Source: Bacteroidota bacterium
GTDB taxonomy: Bacteria; Bacteroidota; Bacteroidia; Bacteroidales; UBA7960
DNA length: 58,601 nt
Assembly: GCA_007693555.1 (NCBI GenBank)
Contig: REDJ01000118.1
Coordinates: 1-58,601 of the forward strand
Direction: 5' to 3'
Part shown: one piece after another, positions 1 through 7,883 of the stretch
Numbering within the stretch: the first letter of the stretch is position 1
Layout of the letters: each line of letters starts with the position of its first letter
Translations under genes and position numbers: made by a program
Notes under the pieces: generated by a model
Databases searched by the model: none
Seen by the model: only the letters and a program-made list of their open reading frames with translations
What the model was told of the DNA's origin: nothing

Positions 1-1551
1 CTTGATACGGAAGAATTCAGGCTTGCTACTACGTTCACTGCCGGACAGGCCCTCCATGAACTGGAGGAAGCCGCGATCGCTGAATGTGCCGAAAAAATCA
101 GGGAGGCCGGCGCTGAAATTACTTTTTACAATGCAGTAGAAGTTGCACATGATTTTGAAGCACTCCGGTTAGCGCTCGGTTATAATCAGTGGAATATCCG
201 CGGACTTTCCTACGGCACTCGGCATACGATGACCCAGATTCAGCAATATCCGCAGACGGTGAGAAGCGCCATCCTTATAGGGATGTATCCTCTGAAAAAC
301 TACTACGACAGAATTCCGGTTTACCTGAGCAGGTCTCTGCGCATACTGTTTGAATACTGCGAAAATGATGCAGACTGCAGCGAAGCATTTCCTGACCCTG
401 AAGCAGAACTGATTGAGGTCCTGCAGCGAATAGATAACAATCCGATCCCCCTTCCTGCTTTTCTGCAAAGAAAGATTGGTGAAGGAGATCATTTCATCAC
501 CTCAAGCATGATTTTTGGCGGTGTTTTCAATCTTCTTTATCAAAAAAACGGTATTGAGATTTTACCCATTCTCATTCATCAGCTGGCACAGGGAAACGAC
601 TGGATTGTACAAAACATGTCGCTGGCAATGGCTAATACATGGGCGGCAATAAGTACCGATATCAATTTCATATTGAGAAATAACGACGAGGAAGAAGACC
701 CTTCATTTCTTTACCCCGGCGAATGGGACAACCTTGCACTTCAACTCAATGAATTTTATTGGGGAAACAATTCAGAAACATCTCTCAACAGATTCTGGCC
801 GGAGCTGCGTGGGTCTCAAATGGCCCCAACCGAAGTTTGGGAGGTATCCGGTGTACCCGTATTGCTCATCTCGGGAGAACTGGATCCTGTCACCCCACCT
901 TCAAACGGCGATAAATTTGCCGAATACTTCACTAATTATGCGCATCATATTATTCCGGGCTCAGGTCACTATCCCCACGCTGACGCCGATATCAATTTTG
1001 CGGCCTTTTTTGATGATCCGGATCCGGTTCGATTTGACATTCATTCGCATATGGAAGTTCAGCCGCTTCAACTTGTGACTGACGTAAGGGTTAATCGCGG
1101 AATATCAACTACCCTTGCCCTTGTCGGCGCCGGGATGTATCAAAGGATGATTCTACCCGGTATAGCTATTCTGTTATGCCTGTTTGGTTTGATTTATTTT
1201 CCTGTCCGGTTTCTTGTCAGAAAAATCAGATCAAAAACTTATGAAGGCCTGTTCAAACAAAAGTTAACCGTTTGGCTGGCAAGCTTCCTCAACTTGGTGG
1301 TGGTGGTTCTCTATGCCCTGGCCATTATGGATGCCTTAAACACCAATCCCTATATATTGGCAATCGGGCTTCCGGCAAAATGGATTTTCATCAGGGCTGT
1401 AATCGTGGTTCTTGCGATTATACTTGTTGTGGGTTTGGTCAACATGAAATCCATCTGGAAAAGCAAAGTCAGGGTCAAAATACCCTCGGTGCTTTCGTTG
1501 CTGGGCGGGATTGGGTTTACCCTTTTTGTTTTTTTGAGTGGGATGTTTTAG
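1..1551 (+). CDS. TAP-like alpha/beta hydrolase (S33 family) with C-terminal membrane domain, 5' truncated
   Basis: The reading frame is open from base 1, so the gene starts upstream of the window; the first ATG in frame (229) is internal. A nucleophile elbow GLSYGT places the catalytic Ser at 208-210. The acid lies in GELDPVTPP (Asp at 883-885) and the His in GSGHYPH (967-969), the order expected for the tripeptidyl-aminopeptidase/proline iminopeptidase branch of alpha/beta hydrolases. After the hydrolase domain come about four hydrophobic segments, starting near 1140 and running to the stop, so the C-terminus is membrane-embedded. Family members usually act as secreted or periplasmic peptidases or esterases; the substrate cannot be read from sequence. 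The membrane tail is unlike classical secreted TAPs and would tether the enzyme to the inner membrane. Fold and active site are confident, the exact activity is not. Confidence 0.85.
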   Translation, partial: LDTEEFRLATTFTAGQALHELEEAAIAECAEKIREAGAEITFYNAVEVAHDFEALRLALGYNQWNIRGLSYGTRHTMTQIQQYPQTVRSAILIGMYPLKNYYDRIPVYLSRSLRILFEYCENDADCSEAFPDPEAELIEVLQRIDNNPIPLPAFLQRKIGEGDHFITSSMIFGGVFNLLYQKNGIEILPILIHQLAQGNDWIVQNMSLAMANTWAAISTDINFILRNNDEEEDPSFLYPGEWDNLALQLNEFYWGNNSETSLNRFWPELRGSQMAPTEVWEVSGVPVLLISGELDPVTPPSNGDKFAEYFTNYAHHIIPGSGHYPHADADINFAAFFDDPDPVRFDIHSHMEVQPLQLVTDVRVNRGISTTLALVGAGMYQRMILPGIAILLCLFGLIYFPVRFLVRKIRSKTYEGLFKQKLTVWLASFLNLVVVVLYALAIMDALNTNPYILAIGLPAKWIFIRAVIVVLAIILVVGLVNMKSIWKSKVRVKIPSVLSLLGGIGFTLFVFLSGMF

Positions 1552-1667
1552 GGCATTTCCGCCGCAAAGGGTTTTCTGTTAAAAATATAAAATGTTTGTT
1601 TTTTACATCTATATTTGCCTATGTCATAAATAAAAAACCAATTTTAATTATTTCCGGCCTTAATATA

Positions 1668-3497
1668 GTGAAAAGTATTTTTACCAGATTTTTTGTGTTT
1701 TTTATTTTATTTGTAATTTATTCAAATGGAAATACGCAAAATATCCAGGTAAGCTCAAGAAGTGAGCATATTCAGGTACTTAATGACACAACATATACAG
1801 TAGAAGTAAGTGTGCTTCTAAAGGCAAGTGACGAACCGGTGGTTTACCCCATTTTTTATGACCATGAGCTCGAAAAAGTATCGAATATCAAAGTTTTCAG
1901 AAAAAGAAGAAATCGTTTCAGAGAAATCAAAGAACCTGAAACTGCCGAGGAAACCATCGAGTTGGACTACATTACCAGTAAAAGGGTAATATTCATTTTG
2001 GTTCCTCCCGGTGATGAGGCAAAAATAACTTACACAATATCCTGCAGTGAATTGATGTATTTTGCCGATTTACGTTTTTTTTCCCTTTTTGATACTGACA
2101 CTTTAAAGTACAGGGTTTCGGTTCCTGAGCAATTCTGGTTCTCTTATACAACAACTCATACAGATTTACTGGAATATCTGACTATAGACTCTGTGAAGAC
2201 CGATCAGGTTTTTGAGTGGAATATAGAGGTTACTCCGGTAAAAGTAGATCCCGATCCGCTAATGTTTTTTGGCATTTACAGAAACAGAAAATTGCCAATA
2301 ATGAGAACTATAGTTGTACCACAAAAATATAAGAACAAAGAAAAAACCTGGTTAAACAACTGGTTTCTTGCAAAGTCAGAGTCATCAAAGGGTCTTGATT
2401 CCATTGCCAGACAAAAAATTGATGAGCTCACCTATGGCATAACCGATCAGGAACAGATTTTGGAAATCATTTATGAATTTGTAAAATATAGCTTTAAATA
2501 CGTTTCCATTCAGATTGGCTTAGGAGCATTCATCCCTTCTCATGTTAATGAAGTTTTTATCAATAAACAGGGAGATTGCAAGGATTTGTCTAATTTTCTA
2601 TGCGAAGCATTGAATTATAAAGGAATTGAAAGCCATCTTGCTTTAGCAGCCACTTACAATCATATCAGTGATTGTGATTTTCCTTCCCTGGGTTCTGCTA
2701 ATCATGTTGTATGTGTAGCTTATATTGATGACAAGCCAATCTTATTAGACCCCACTGACCCCGTGCATATACCCAATAAGCCGGTGCAAAGCATGCAGGG
2801 ACGCACTATCTTGATAACCAACCCCTGGGGAGGGGAATTTCAGAAGGTAGAAGCTTTTTCACCTCAGCAAAACAAGATAAGTTATGAAATAGAATTAAAA
2901 GCGTGCTCAGAACAATCATTTCTTGAGGGCGGTTTCAGTGTTCTGTATGAAGGTATTTCTGGAAATTTTTTAAAACGCAGCTTTCTTGATCAAACCAAGG
3001 ACAGAAAAAATCATCTTGCCAGACAGCATTTTCAAAGAATTTTTAATAATCAGCTTATTTCCGGAATTACCGTATTCAATAATCCGGATTCTATAGTTGC
3101 CCGGGGAAAGATGTCAGTAAGAGGGAAGATATTTAATGATGTAAACCGGCAGTTTTTATTCCTTGATTTTGCTCCACGTCTCATTGAAAGTCAACAAAGA
3201 GAAACACTTCTTGACGGAACTTACATTGGCAATACGATGAAGAAAAAAGTTAAACTAATAATTACTATGGATCGTGATTTTAAACCCTTTGATCCGGTAA
3301 GTCATGTTCATGAAGAAGAAGGAGTTTCATTAAACCTGACTATATCCAATCCTTCTGATGGTATTATAAGGTATGAATATGTTTTCGTCCTTGATCATAT
3401 CTTTATGGATGAAGAAAACACCAAACATGTAAATAAAATTTTAAATGCTTTTAAAAAGTTATCCGATGAGCCAATTATTCTTCAGGGTAAAATTTAG
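1668..3497 (+). CDS. DUF3857/transglutaminase-like secreted protein (intact catalytic triad)
   Basis: The frame is open from 1272, but that stretch overlaps the previous gene and codes for unlikely protein. The best start is GTG at 1668, which gives a clean signal peptide (KSIFTRFFVFFILFVIYSNG) followed by mature sequence; the product is 609 residues. The N-terminal half matches DUF3857, a beta-rich domain found with transglutaminase-like cores in Bacteroidota. The core shows GDCKD with Cys304, His346 in SANHVV and Asp361 in LLDPTD, the Cys-His-Asp triad of the papain-like transglutaminase fold. A beta-rich C-terminal region follows. Probably periplasmic or surface associated. Substrate unknown; such proteins may crosslink or cleave peptides. 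It overlaps the next gene, a paralogue, by 32 bp, so the two are probably translationally coupled. Confidence 0.82.
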   Translation: MKSIFTRFFVFFILFVIYSNGNTQNIQVSSRSEHIQVLNDTTYTVEVSVLLKASDEPVVYPIFYDHELEKVSNIKVFRKRRNRFREIKEPETAEETIELDYITSKRVIFILVPPGDEAKITYTISCSELMYFADLRFFSLFDTDTLKYRVSVPEQFWFSYTTTHTDLLEYLTIDSVKTDQVFEWNIEVTPVKVDPDPLMFFGIYRNRKLPIMRTIVVPQKYKNKEKTWLNNWFLAKSESSKGLDSIARQKIDELTYGITDQEQILEIIYEFVKYSFKYVSIQIGLGAFIPSHVNEVFINKQGDCKDLSNFLCEALNYKGIESHLALAATYNHISDCDFPSLGSANHVVCVAYIDDKPILLDPTDPVHIPNKPVQSMQGRTILITNPWGGEFQKVEAFSPQQNKISYEIELKACSEQSFLEGGFSVLYEGISGNFLKRSFLDQTKDRKNHLARQHFQRIFNNQLISGITVFNNPDSIVARGKMSVRGKIFNDVNRQFLFLDFAPRLIESQQRETLLDGTYIGNTMKKKVKLIITMDRDFKPFDPVSHVHEEEGVSLNLTISNPSDGIIRYEYVFVLDHIFMDEENTKHVNKILNAFKKLSDEPIILQGKI

Positions 3498-5493
3498 GTA
3501 TTGTCTGGTCACATTGACGTTTCTTACCATTTACCTCAGCAACTTCGCCAATGACAACATCCCGGATTCCTTATTCTATGACCATATAAAATCCTCTGAT
3601 GCCTATTTGTTATATTCTTTTACGGATGTTAGGTATTCGCAAAGCTGGAGATCATACAGAAGACATACGACTTACGAAAGCAAATTGGTAATTAACAATC
3701 GATCAGGTGTTGAGAAATATGCATTTTTAAACTTGAATGATGCTTTTGCTGATCAACTGGAATCCATTGTTATAAAAACCTTAAAAGCTGACGGAACGGT
3801 AGTAGAACTGGACTCAAGCCTTGTTTTCAGGCATCAGCCAACCGAAGGACAAATGGGCCGTATTAACTATCCTATCCCTGGTGTTGAGCCGGGAGATACT
3901 ATAGAAGTTTTGTTTACCTATTCAGAAAGATTAAGCAGAAATGAATTAGGCAATTTTGTCTTTATGTTCAATGAAGTTCCCAGCCTGAATTCCGAATATA
4001 GTATTTCTGCACCTCCGCATTTAACAATTAGGTATAAATTGTACAATGATTTTCCAGAACCATTAATTGCAACAAGTGATACATTGATTTATTGTTTGTT
4101 TCAAAGAAAATTCTCATATGGTGTTTTAGAAAACCAGTATACATGCTCACCATGCGAATTGCCCTACTTTTATTATTCTATTTATGATGAAGACGGGAAA
4201 ATGAAGACTTGGGAAGATGTATACAATCTGGAATTTAATGTTCTAACCCAACCTTTGCGTTTGGATCGCAGAAATGCAGCTCATTACAGAAGATGGATGA
4301 GAAGGGTGTTACGCGAAGCCCGAGACAGTACAAAGTATTATCAGTTAGAATTATTACTTACTGATATTTACAACAATTTCAGCATAGAACCTCCGATCCG
4401 GGAAGAAGTGATAAGGTCAAGCGGATACTTTATTAAAAGGAACCGCCTTGATCCTATAAGTCTTCGCAGATTGTACCGACAAATCCTTGAAGACCTGGAA
4501 ATAGATTATTGGGCGGTTTTTGCCCGAAGCAAAAGGATGGGCCCAATAGATCCTTATCTTGTCAGAACCCATGAATTTGATCATATTTTTTTCGCATGGG
4601 AAGACGATATCGGTTCCTTGAATATAATATATCCCCATGATTTGTATTTTAAATTTCAACAGGGAGAAATACCAACCTCTCTTTACAATACCGAGGCAAT
4701 CATTGCAAAACCATACAGAACAGGCAATATAAGAAGAAGAGACAGGTATATAAGAAGGGATTTAAACTTAGCAGAAGCTGATTCAGTAATTACAGATATA
4801 ATTAAACTTCCTGGTATGGATGCCAGTTTAAATTATATAAGACAGATTTATTATTGCGATATTGATTCTCACGAAAAAAGTACTTCTTTCAAGTCTCTTT
4901 TATCTCTCTCCGGAGGATTATCAACAGACATAAGAAGCTTTTTTGGTTTATTGCAGCAAGATCAGGAAGCCAGTGATTTTTTTGAAGCTATGGCAGAATA
5001 TGAAGGTCAGGATTTGGCAATGGAAATCGATACGATCACCAGTATTGATTTGAGAAATAACAGGCCTTATGTTTTTAGCATTGGTGCCGAAGGAACAGTG
5101 CAAAGCGGAATCTCATTTATTAATGACAGTATTGTAAGTATTACACTTGATAATTTAATTCAGCATAACCAATTAGAGACGGAAGAAGATTCTATTGATC
5201 TTAATTATTATCTGGATTACAGCTATTCTGATCAATACATTTTTGTTATAACTTTTCCTGTTAACATCGAAATATTGGGGTCCGAAAGTTTAAATTTGGA
5301 AATGGAAAATGATTATGGAAGCTACACATTTCATCTTACCTTAGTAAATAACAATCAGCTTAGCCTGCATTCAAACTATTCCGTTACCAGAGACATGATC
5401 CCAAAGGAAGACTATTATCAGCTAAAAGAGTTGGATGATTTCATCAGGGAGGCTAATAATCGACGGATTTTGATAAAACTATTAGACATTTAG
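3466..5493 (+). CDS. DUF3857/transglutaminase-like paralogue with degenerate active site
   Basis: A 675-residue secreted protein. An in-frame ATG exists at 3445, but ATG 3466 (MSQLFFRVKFRY) gives a compact signal peptide ending near NFANDN and is preferred. The DUF3857 region (roughly residues 20-250) and the following transglutaminase-like region align by eye with the upstream gene. In the segment matching GDCKDLSN the protein reads LDPISLRR, so the catalytic Cys position holds Pro (about residue 330). The segment matching LLDPTD reads IIYPHD, so the Asp position appears to be Tyr; only the His (EFDHIFF) is retained. This suggests a non-catalytic partner or binding subunit of the upstream enzyme rather than a second enzyme. 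The alignment was made by hand and shifts of one or two residues are possible. Confidence 0.8.
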   Translation: MSQLFFRVKFRYCLVTLTFLTIYLSNFANDNIPDSLFYDHIKSSDAYLLYSFTDVRYSQSWRSYRRHTTYESKLVINNRSGVEKYAFLNLNDAFADQLESIVIKTLKADGTVVELDSSLVFRHQPTEGQMGRINYPIPGVEPGDTIEVLFTYSERLSRNELGNFVFMFNEVPSLNSEYSISAPPHLTIRYKLYNDFPEPLIATSDTLIYCLFQRKFSYGVLENQYTCSPCELPYFYYSIYDEDGKMKTWEDVYNLEFNVLTQPLRLDRRNAAHYRRWMRRVLREARDSTKYYQLELLLTDIYNNFSIEPPIREEVIRSSGYFIKRNRLDPISLRRLYRQILEDLEIDYWAVFARSKRMGPIDPYLVRTHEFDHIFFAWEDDIGSLNIIYPHDLYFKFQQGEIPTSLYNTEAIIAKPYRTGNIRRRDRYIRRDLNLAEADSVITDIIKLPGMDASLNYIRQIYYCDIDSHEKSTSFKSLLSLSGGLSTDIRSFFGLLQQDQEASDFFEAMAEYEGQDLAMEIDTITSIDLRNNRPYVFSIGAEGTVQSGISFINDSIVSITLDNLIQHNQLETEEDSIDLNYYLDYSYSDQYIFVITFPVNIEILGSESLNLEMENDYGSYTFHLTLVNNNQLSLHSNYSVTRDMIPKEDYYQLKELDDFIREANNRRILIKLLDI

Positions 5494-5769
5494 CCGGGTC
5501 AGTTTAATTATCAGGAAATATTTATTTTGGTTTTTCCATAGGTATTTGAAGGAAGTTTCAGTTCAATAAAAGTTATGGAACGAACTTATAGACAACTGAA
5601 AAAAATCTAAGTAAGAGTATCAATTTTTTGTGAAATTTTACGCAAATTTGCCTTTTCTGTTTATATTACTTGATTGGGCTTTTAACTTGTTTTGCCTCAT
5701 GCCACAACTGCAAGACAGATAAAGTTAAGGTTTTCAGCATCTGCTTTTCCTGATTAAATTGCCAAAGCT
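5494..5769. other. Intergenic spacer, no gene seen
   Basis: This 276-base AT-rich spacer lies between the tandem DUF3857 pair and trmO, which run in the same direction. I find no convincing open frame, tRNA fold or strong hairpin. A TTTTTTG near 5625 and a CAAATTTG near 5645 resemble Bacteroidota promoter boxes, but the spacing is too short to call. Confidence 0.4.
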
Positions 5770-6249
5770 ATGTCAATTACATTAGAACCAATCGGAACAA
5801 TTTACACACCCTTTAAGACCAAAGAAGGAATGCCGATTCAGTCTGGTACAGCCAGGGGAATTAAAGGTCAAATAATATTGAAAGAAGAATTTATTCAGGG
5901 GTTAACAGATCTTGACGGTTTTTCACATGTAATTCTGATTTATTACTTTCATAAATCATCCGGATTTGACCTGCTTACCACACCCTTTCTTGACAATAAG
6001 AAACATGGGGTATTTGCAACAAGAGCACCCAAAAGACCAAATCCCGTTGGAATATCAGTAGTTCGACTATTGAGGATTGAAAACAATATCATCGATATTG
6101 AGAATGTAGATATGCTTGATGAAACACCCCTTTTAGATATTAAGCCATATATTCCTGACTTTGATGTACATAAAACAGAAAAGAAGGGTTGGATTGAAAA
6201 TAAAACTGACAACTTGCATAAAACTAAATCAGATAAAAGATTTTATTGA
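5770..6249 (+). CDS. trmO: tRNA (N6-threonylcarbamoyladenosine(37)-N6)-methyltransferase, TrmO/TsaA family
   Basis: A 159-residue protein typical of the TsaA/TrmO beta-barrel family. The N-terminal MSITLEPIGTIYTPF, the central APKRPNPVGIS motif and LLDIKPYIPDFD (the DxKPYxP signature) are all present. Characterised members use S-adenosylmethionine to N6-methylate t6A37 in certain tRNAs, notably tRNA-Thr. Length fits the short bacterial version that lacks the C-terminal extension of E. coli TrmO. The gene stands alone with spacers of about 280 and 120 bases on either side, so it is probably a single-gene unit. A divergent small-molecule role for short TsaA proteins has not been excluded, but the motif match is good. 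Confidence 0.87.
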   Translation: MSITLEPIGTIYTPFKTKEGMPIQSGTARGIKGQIILKEEFIQGLTDLDGFSHVILIYYFHKSSGFDLLTTPFLDNKKHGVFATRAPKRPNPVGISVVRLLRIENNIIDIENVDMLDETPLLDIKPYIPDFDVHKTEKKGWIENKTDNLHKTKSDKRFY

Positions 6250-6372
6250 AAGGCTTTTACAATCAGGTAAGTTATATATGTTAACCTTTTAAGCCTAAAT
6301 TTCATTTATTTGATGCATCTGGTAATAGATCTTCTGAAAGTGAATTCATGTTTGTTTGCAAATTAACCAGCC

Positions 6373-7269
6373 ATGAAAAAGACATTATTTGTTATCGTTC
6401 CTCTTTTCCTGTTCTCAATCTTATCTTCCGGTCAAATAAGTGCCGATGCAGGTGATGATATTGTAATCTGTGTTACCTGGGATCATATGGATTCCTTAAC
6501 CATTTGTGGCGATCCGGCAGCAACCGGAGGCACGCCACCTTACAGTTATGCATGGGAAGCTGAGTACACATTTTCCATCGGTGAAAATACCTACACATTT
6601 ACAGCCTCAAATTTCCTTAATGATACAACTTTGGCAAATCCTACAGTAAAAACTGCAATTGGTGACAAAATAGACTTCCTGCTTACAGTTACAGACATTG
6701 ATAACAATACTGCTTTTGATTCTGTAACAGTATACTTTTCACATTTTGGAACTCACCTCGGAATGTTAGAGTTTAATATAGATTTGGGTGATTCAATTTT
6801 TTTGTATGGTATGGAAAATGTATTCGGCGGTCTTCCACCTTATTCTTATTTGTGGAGGCCCAATCACGGTCTTACGGATTCTACGAGCCTTGCATTTTGG
6901 GCAAAACCTGAGTATTCAATAGCTTATTATCTTACAAAAACAGATTCGGCCGGATGTGTTGTTACAGGTACTCCGGTATACTTAGTAAATGTCTTGCCTG
7001 TTCATACAGATGAAATTGATTTCATACCCCGGGAGCTTTCCATCTACCCAAATCCGGTGCACAAAAGCCTTAAGGTTATAATTTCTGAAAAAATCACGGG
7101 TCCTTTTGTTCTCTCTATTTATGCACCCGATGGTAAAAAACTCATGCAGGAAATATCAGGCCGGAATGCTATAAAACTGGATACAGATTCATTTCCTCCG
7201 GGCATTTATATTGTGAAGGTGGAAAACGATTCTGGTTTTCGCAAAACAGAAAAAATCATTATCAATTAA
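6373..7269 (+). CDS. Secreted protein with SprB-like repeats and type IX secretion C-terminal sorting domain
   Basis: A 298-residue exported protein. An N-terminal signal peptide (MKKTLFVIVPLFLFSILSSG) is followed by two short motif repeats, GGTPPYSYAW and GGLPPYSYLW, which resemble the PKD/SprB-type repeats of Bacteroidota adhesins. The last 75 residues carry the type A sorting signal of the type IX (Por) secretion system: LSIYPNPV, then ISGRN, FPPGIYIVKV and a basic tail KTEKIIIN. Proteins with this tail cross the outer membrane through T9SS and are usually released or anchored on the surface. No catalytic domain is visible, so a surface-binding or adhesive role is an inference from the repeats. 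No T9SS machinery genes occur in the window. Confidence 0.85.
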   Translation: MKKTLFVIVPLFLFSILSSGQISADAGDDIVICVTWDHMDSLTICGDPAATGGTPPYSYAWEAEYTFSIGENTYTFTASNFLNDTTLANPTVKTAIGDKIDFLLTVTDIDNNTAFDSVTVYFSHFGTHLGMLEFNIDLGDSIFLYGMENVFGGLPPYSYLWRPNHGLTDSTSLAFWAKPEYSIAYYLTKTDSAGCVVTGTPVYLVNVLPVHTDEIDFIPRELSIYPNPVHKSLKVIISEKITGPFVLSIYAPDGKKLMQEISGRNAIKLDTDSFPPGIYIVKVENDSGFRKTEKIIIN

Positions 7270-7312
7270 ATCAAATATTTCAAATAAACTGGAAAAATTA
7301 AATAAACACCTT

Positions 7313-7756
7313 ATGGAAAACTTTACACAATCAACTGAAAATGAAAAATCTGTTACACTAAACAATTATGCGTTGAAGCAATTGAATGAAACACGCAAAT
7401 GGTCAATGTTTTTGTCTGTGCTTGGATTTATTGCAATTGGATTGATGGTATTATTCTGGATTGGTATAATGGCCGGATTAGGTATAGGTAAGGACTTAGG
7501 ACTGGGGGTTTTATCGTTCATTCCTTTAATAGTAGTTCTGATTATTTACTTTTTCCCTATTTATTATTTGTTGAAATTTTCTCTTAATGCAAAAAAAGCC
7601 GTAGAAATGAGGGATGATTTTTTTATTTCATCTGCTATCAAATATTTAAAGATGCATTACCAGTTTATGGGGATTTTGGCAATAATTGCCCTTGCTTTAA
7701 ACATTTTTGCTTTCTTCATGGCGATTATTGCTGCAAGTTTAGGTGAAATGTTTTAA
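7313..7756 (+). CDS. Small membrane protein, DUF5362-like
   Basis: A 147-residue protein with a polar N-terminus (ENFTQSTENEK) and three clear hydrophobic stretches, around residues 33-60, 65-85 and 115-140. The pattern of ALKQLNETRKWSMFLSVLGFI followed by a glycine-rich membrane segment and a late AIKYLKMHYQFMGIL helix resembles DUF5362 proteins that are common in Bacteroidota. Function unknown. It begins 43 bases after the T9SS cargo gene in the same direction, so cotranscription is possible, and a strong hairpin terminator lies about 60 bases beyond its stop. Confidence 0.7.
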   Translation: MENFTQSTENEKSVTLNNYALKQLNETRKWSMFLSVLGFIAIGLMVLFWIGIMAGLGIGKDLGLGVLSFIPLIVVLIIYFFPIYYLLKFSLNAKKAVEMRDDFFISSAIKYLKMHYQFMGILAIIALALNIFAFFMAIIAASLGEMF

Positions 7757-7817
7757 CTGAAACTTTATTGATTGCATTTAATTCTATTGCTGATAATTTG
7801 GAATTTGTAAAAAGCAG

Positions 7818-7848
7818 AAAAGCCTGCAGAAAAAATCCGCAGGCTTTT
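7818..7848. terminator. Bidirectional intrinsic terminator
   Basis: A perfect 10-bp stem, AAAAGCCTGC (7818-7827) and GCAGGCTTTT (7839-7848), encloses an 11-base loop. It lies between two convergent genes, the DUF5362-like gene (stop 7756) and the TonB receptor (stop 7884), with T-rich flanks on both strands. Well placed to end transcription from both sides. Confidence 0.85.
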
Positions 7849-7883
7849 CATTTGCAATAATTTATAAGGGGTCAAAACAGTTT

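Noticed and set aside
1272-1667. N-terminal extension of the first DUF3857 frame
   Set aside because: It lies out of frame inside the end of the hydrolase gene and its translation looks like shadow coding; the GTG at 1668 gives a signal peptide directly.
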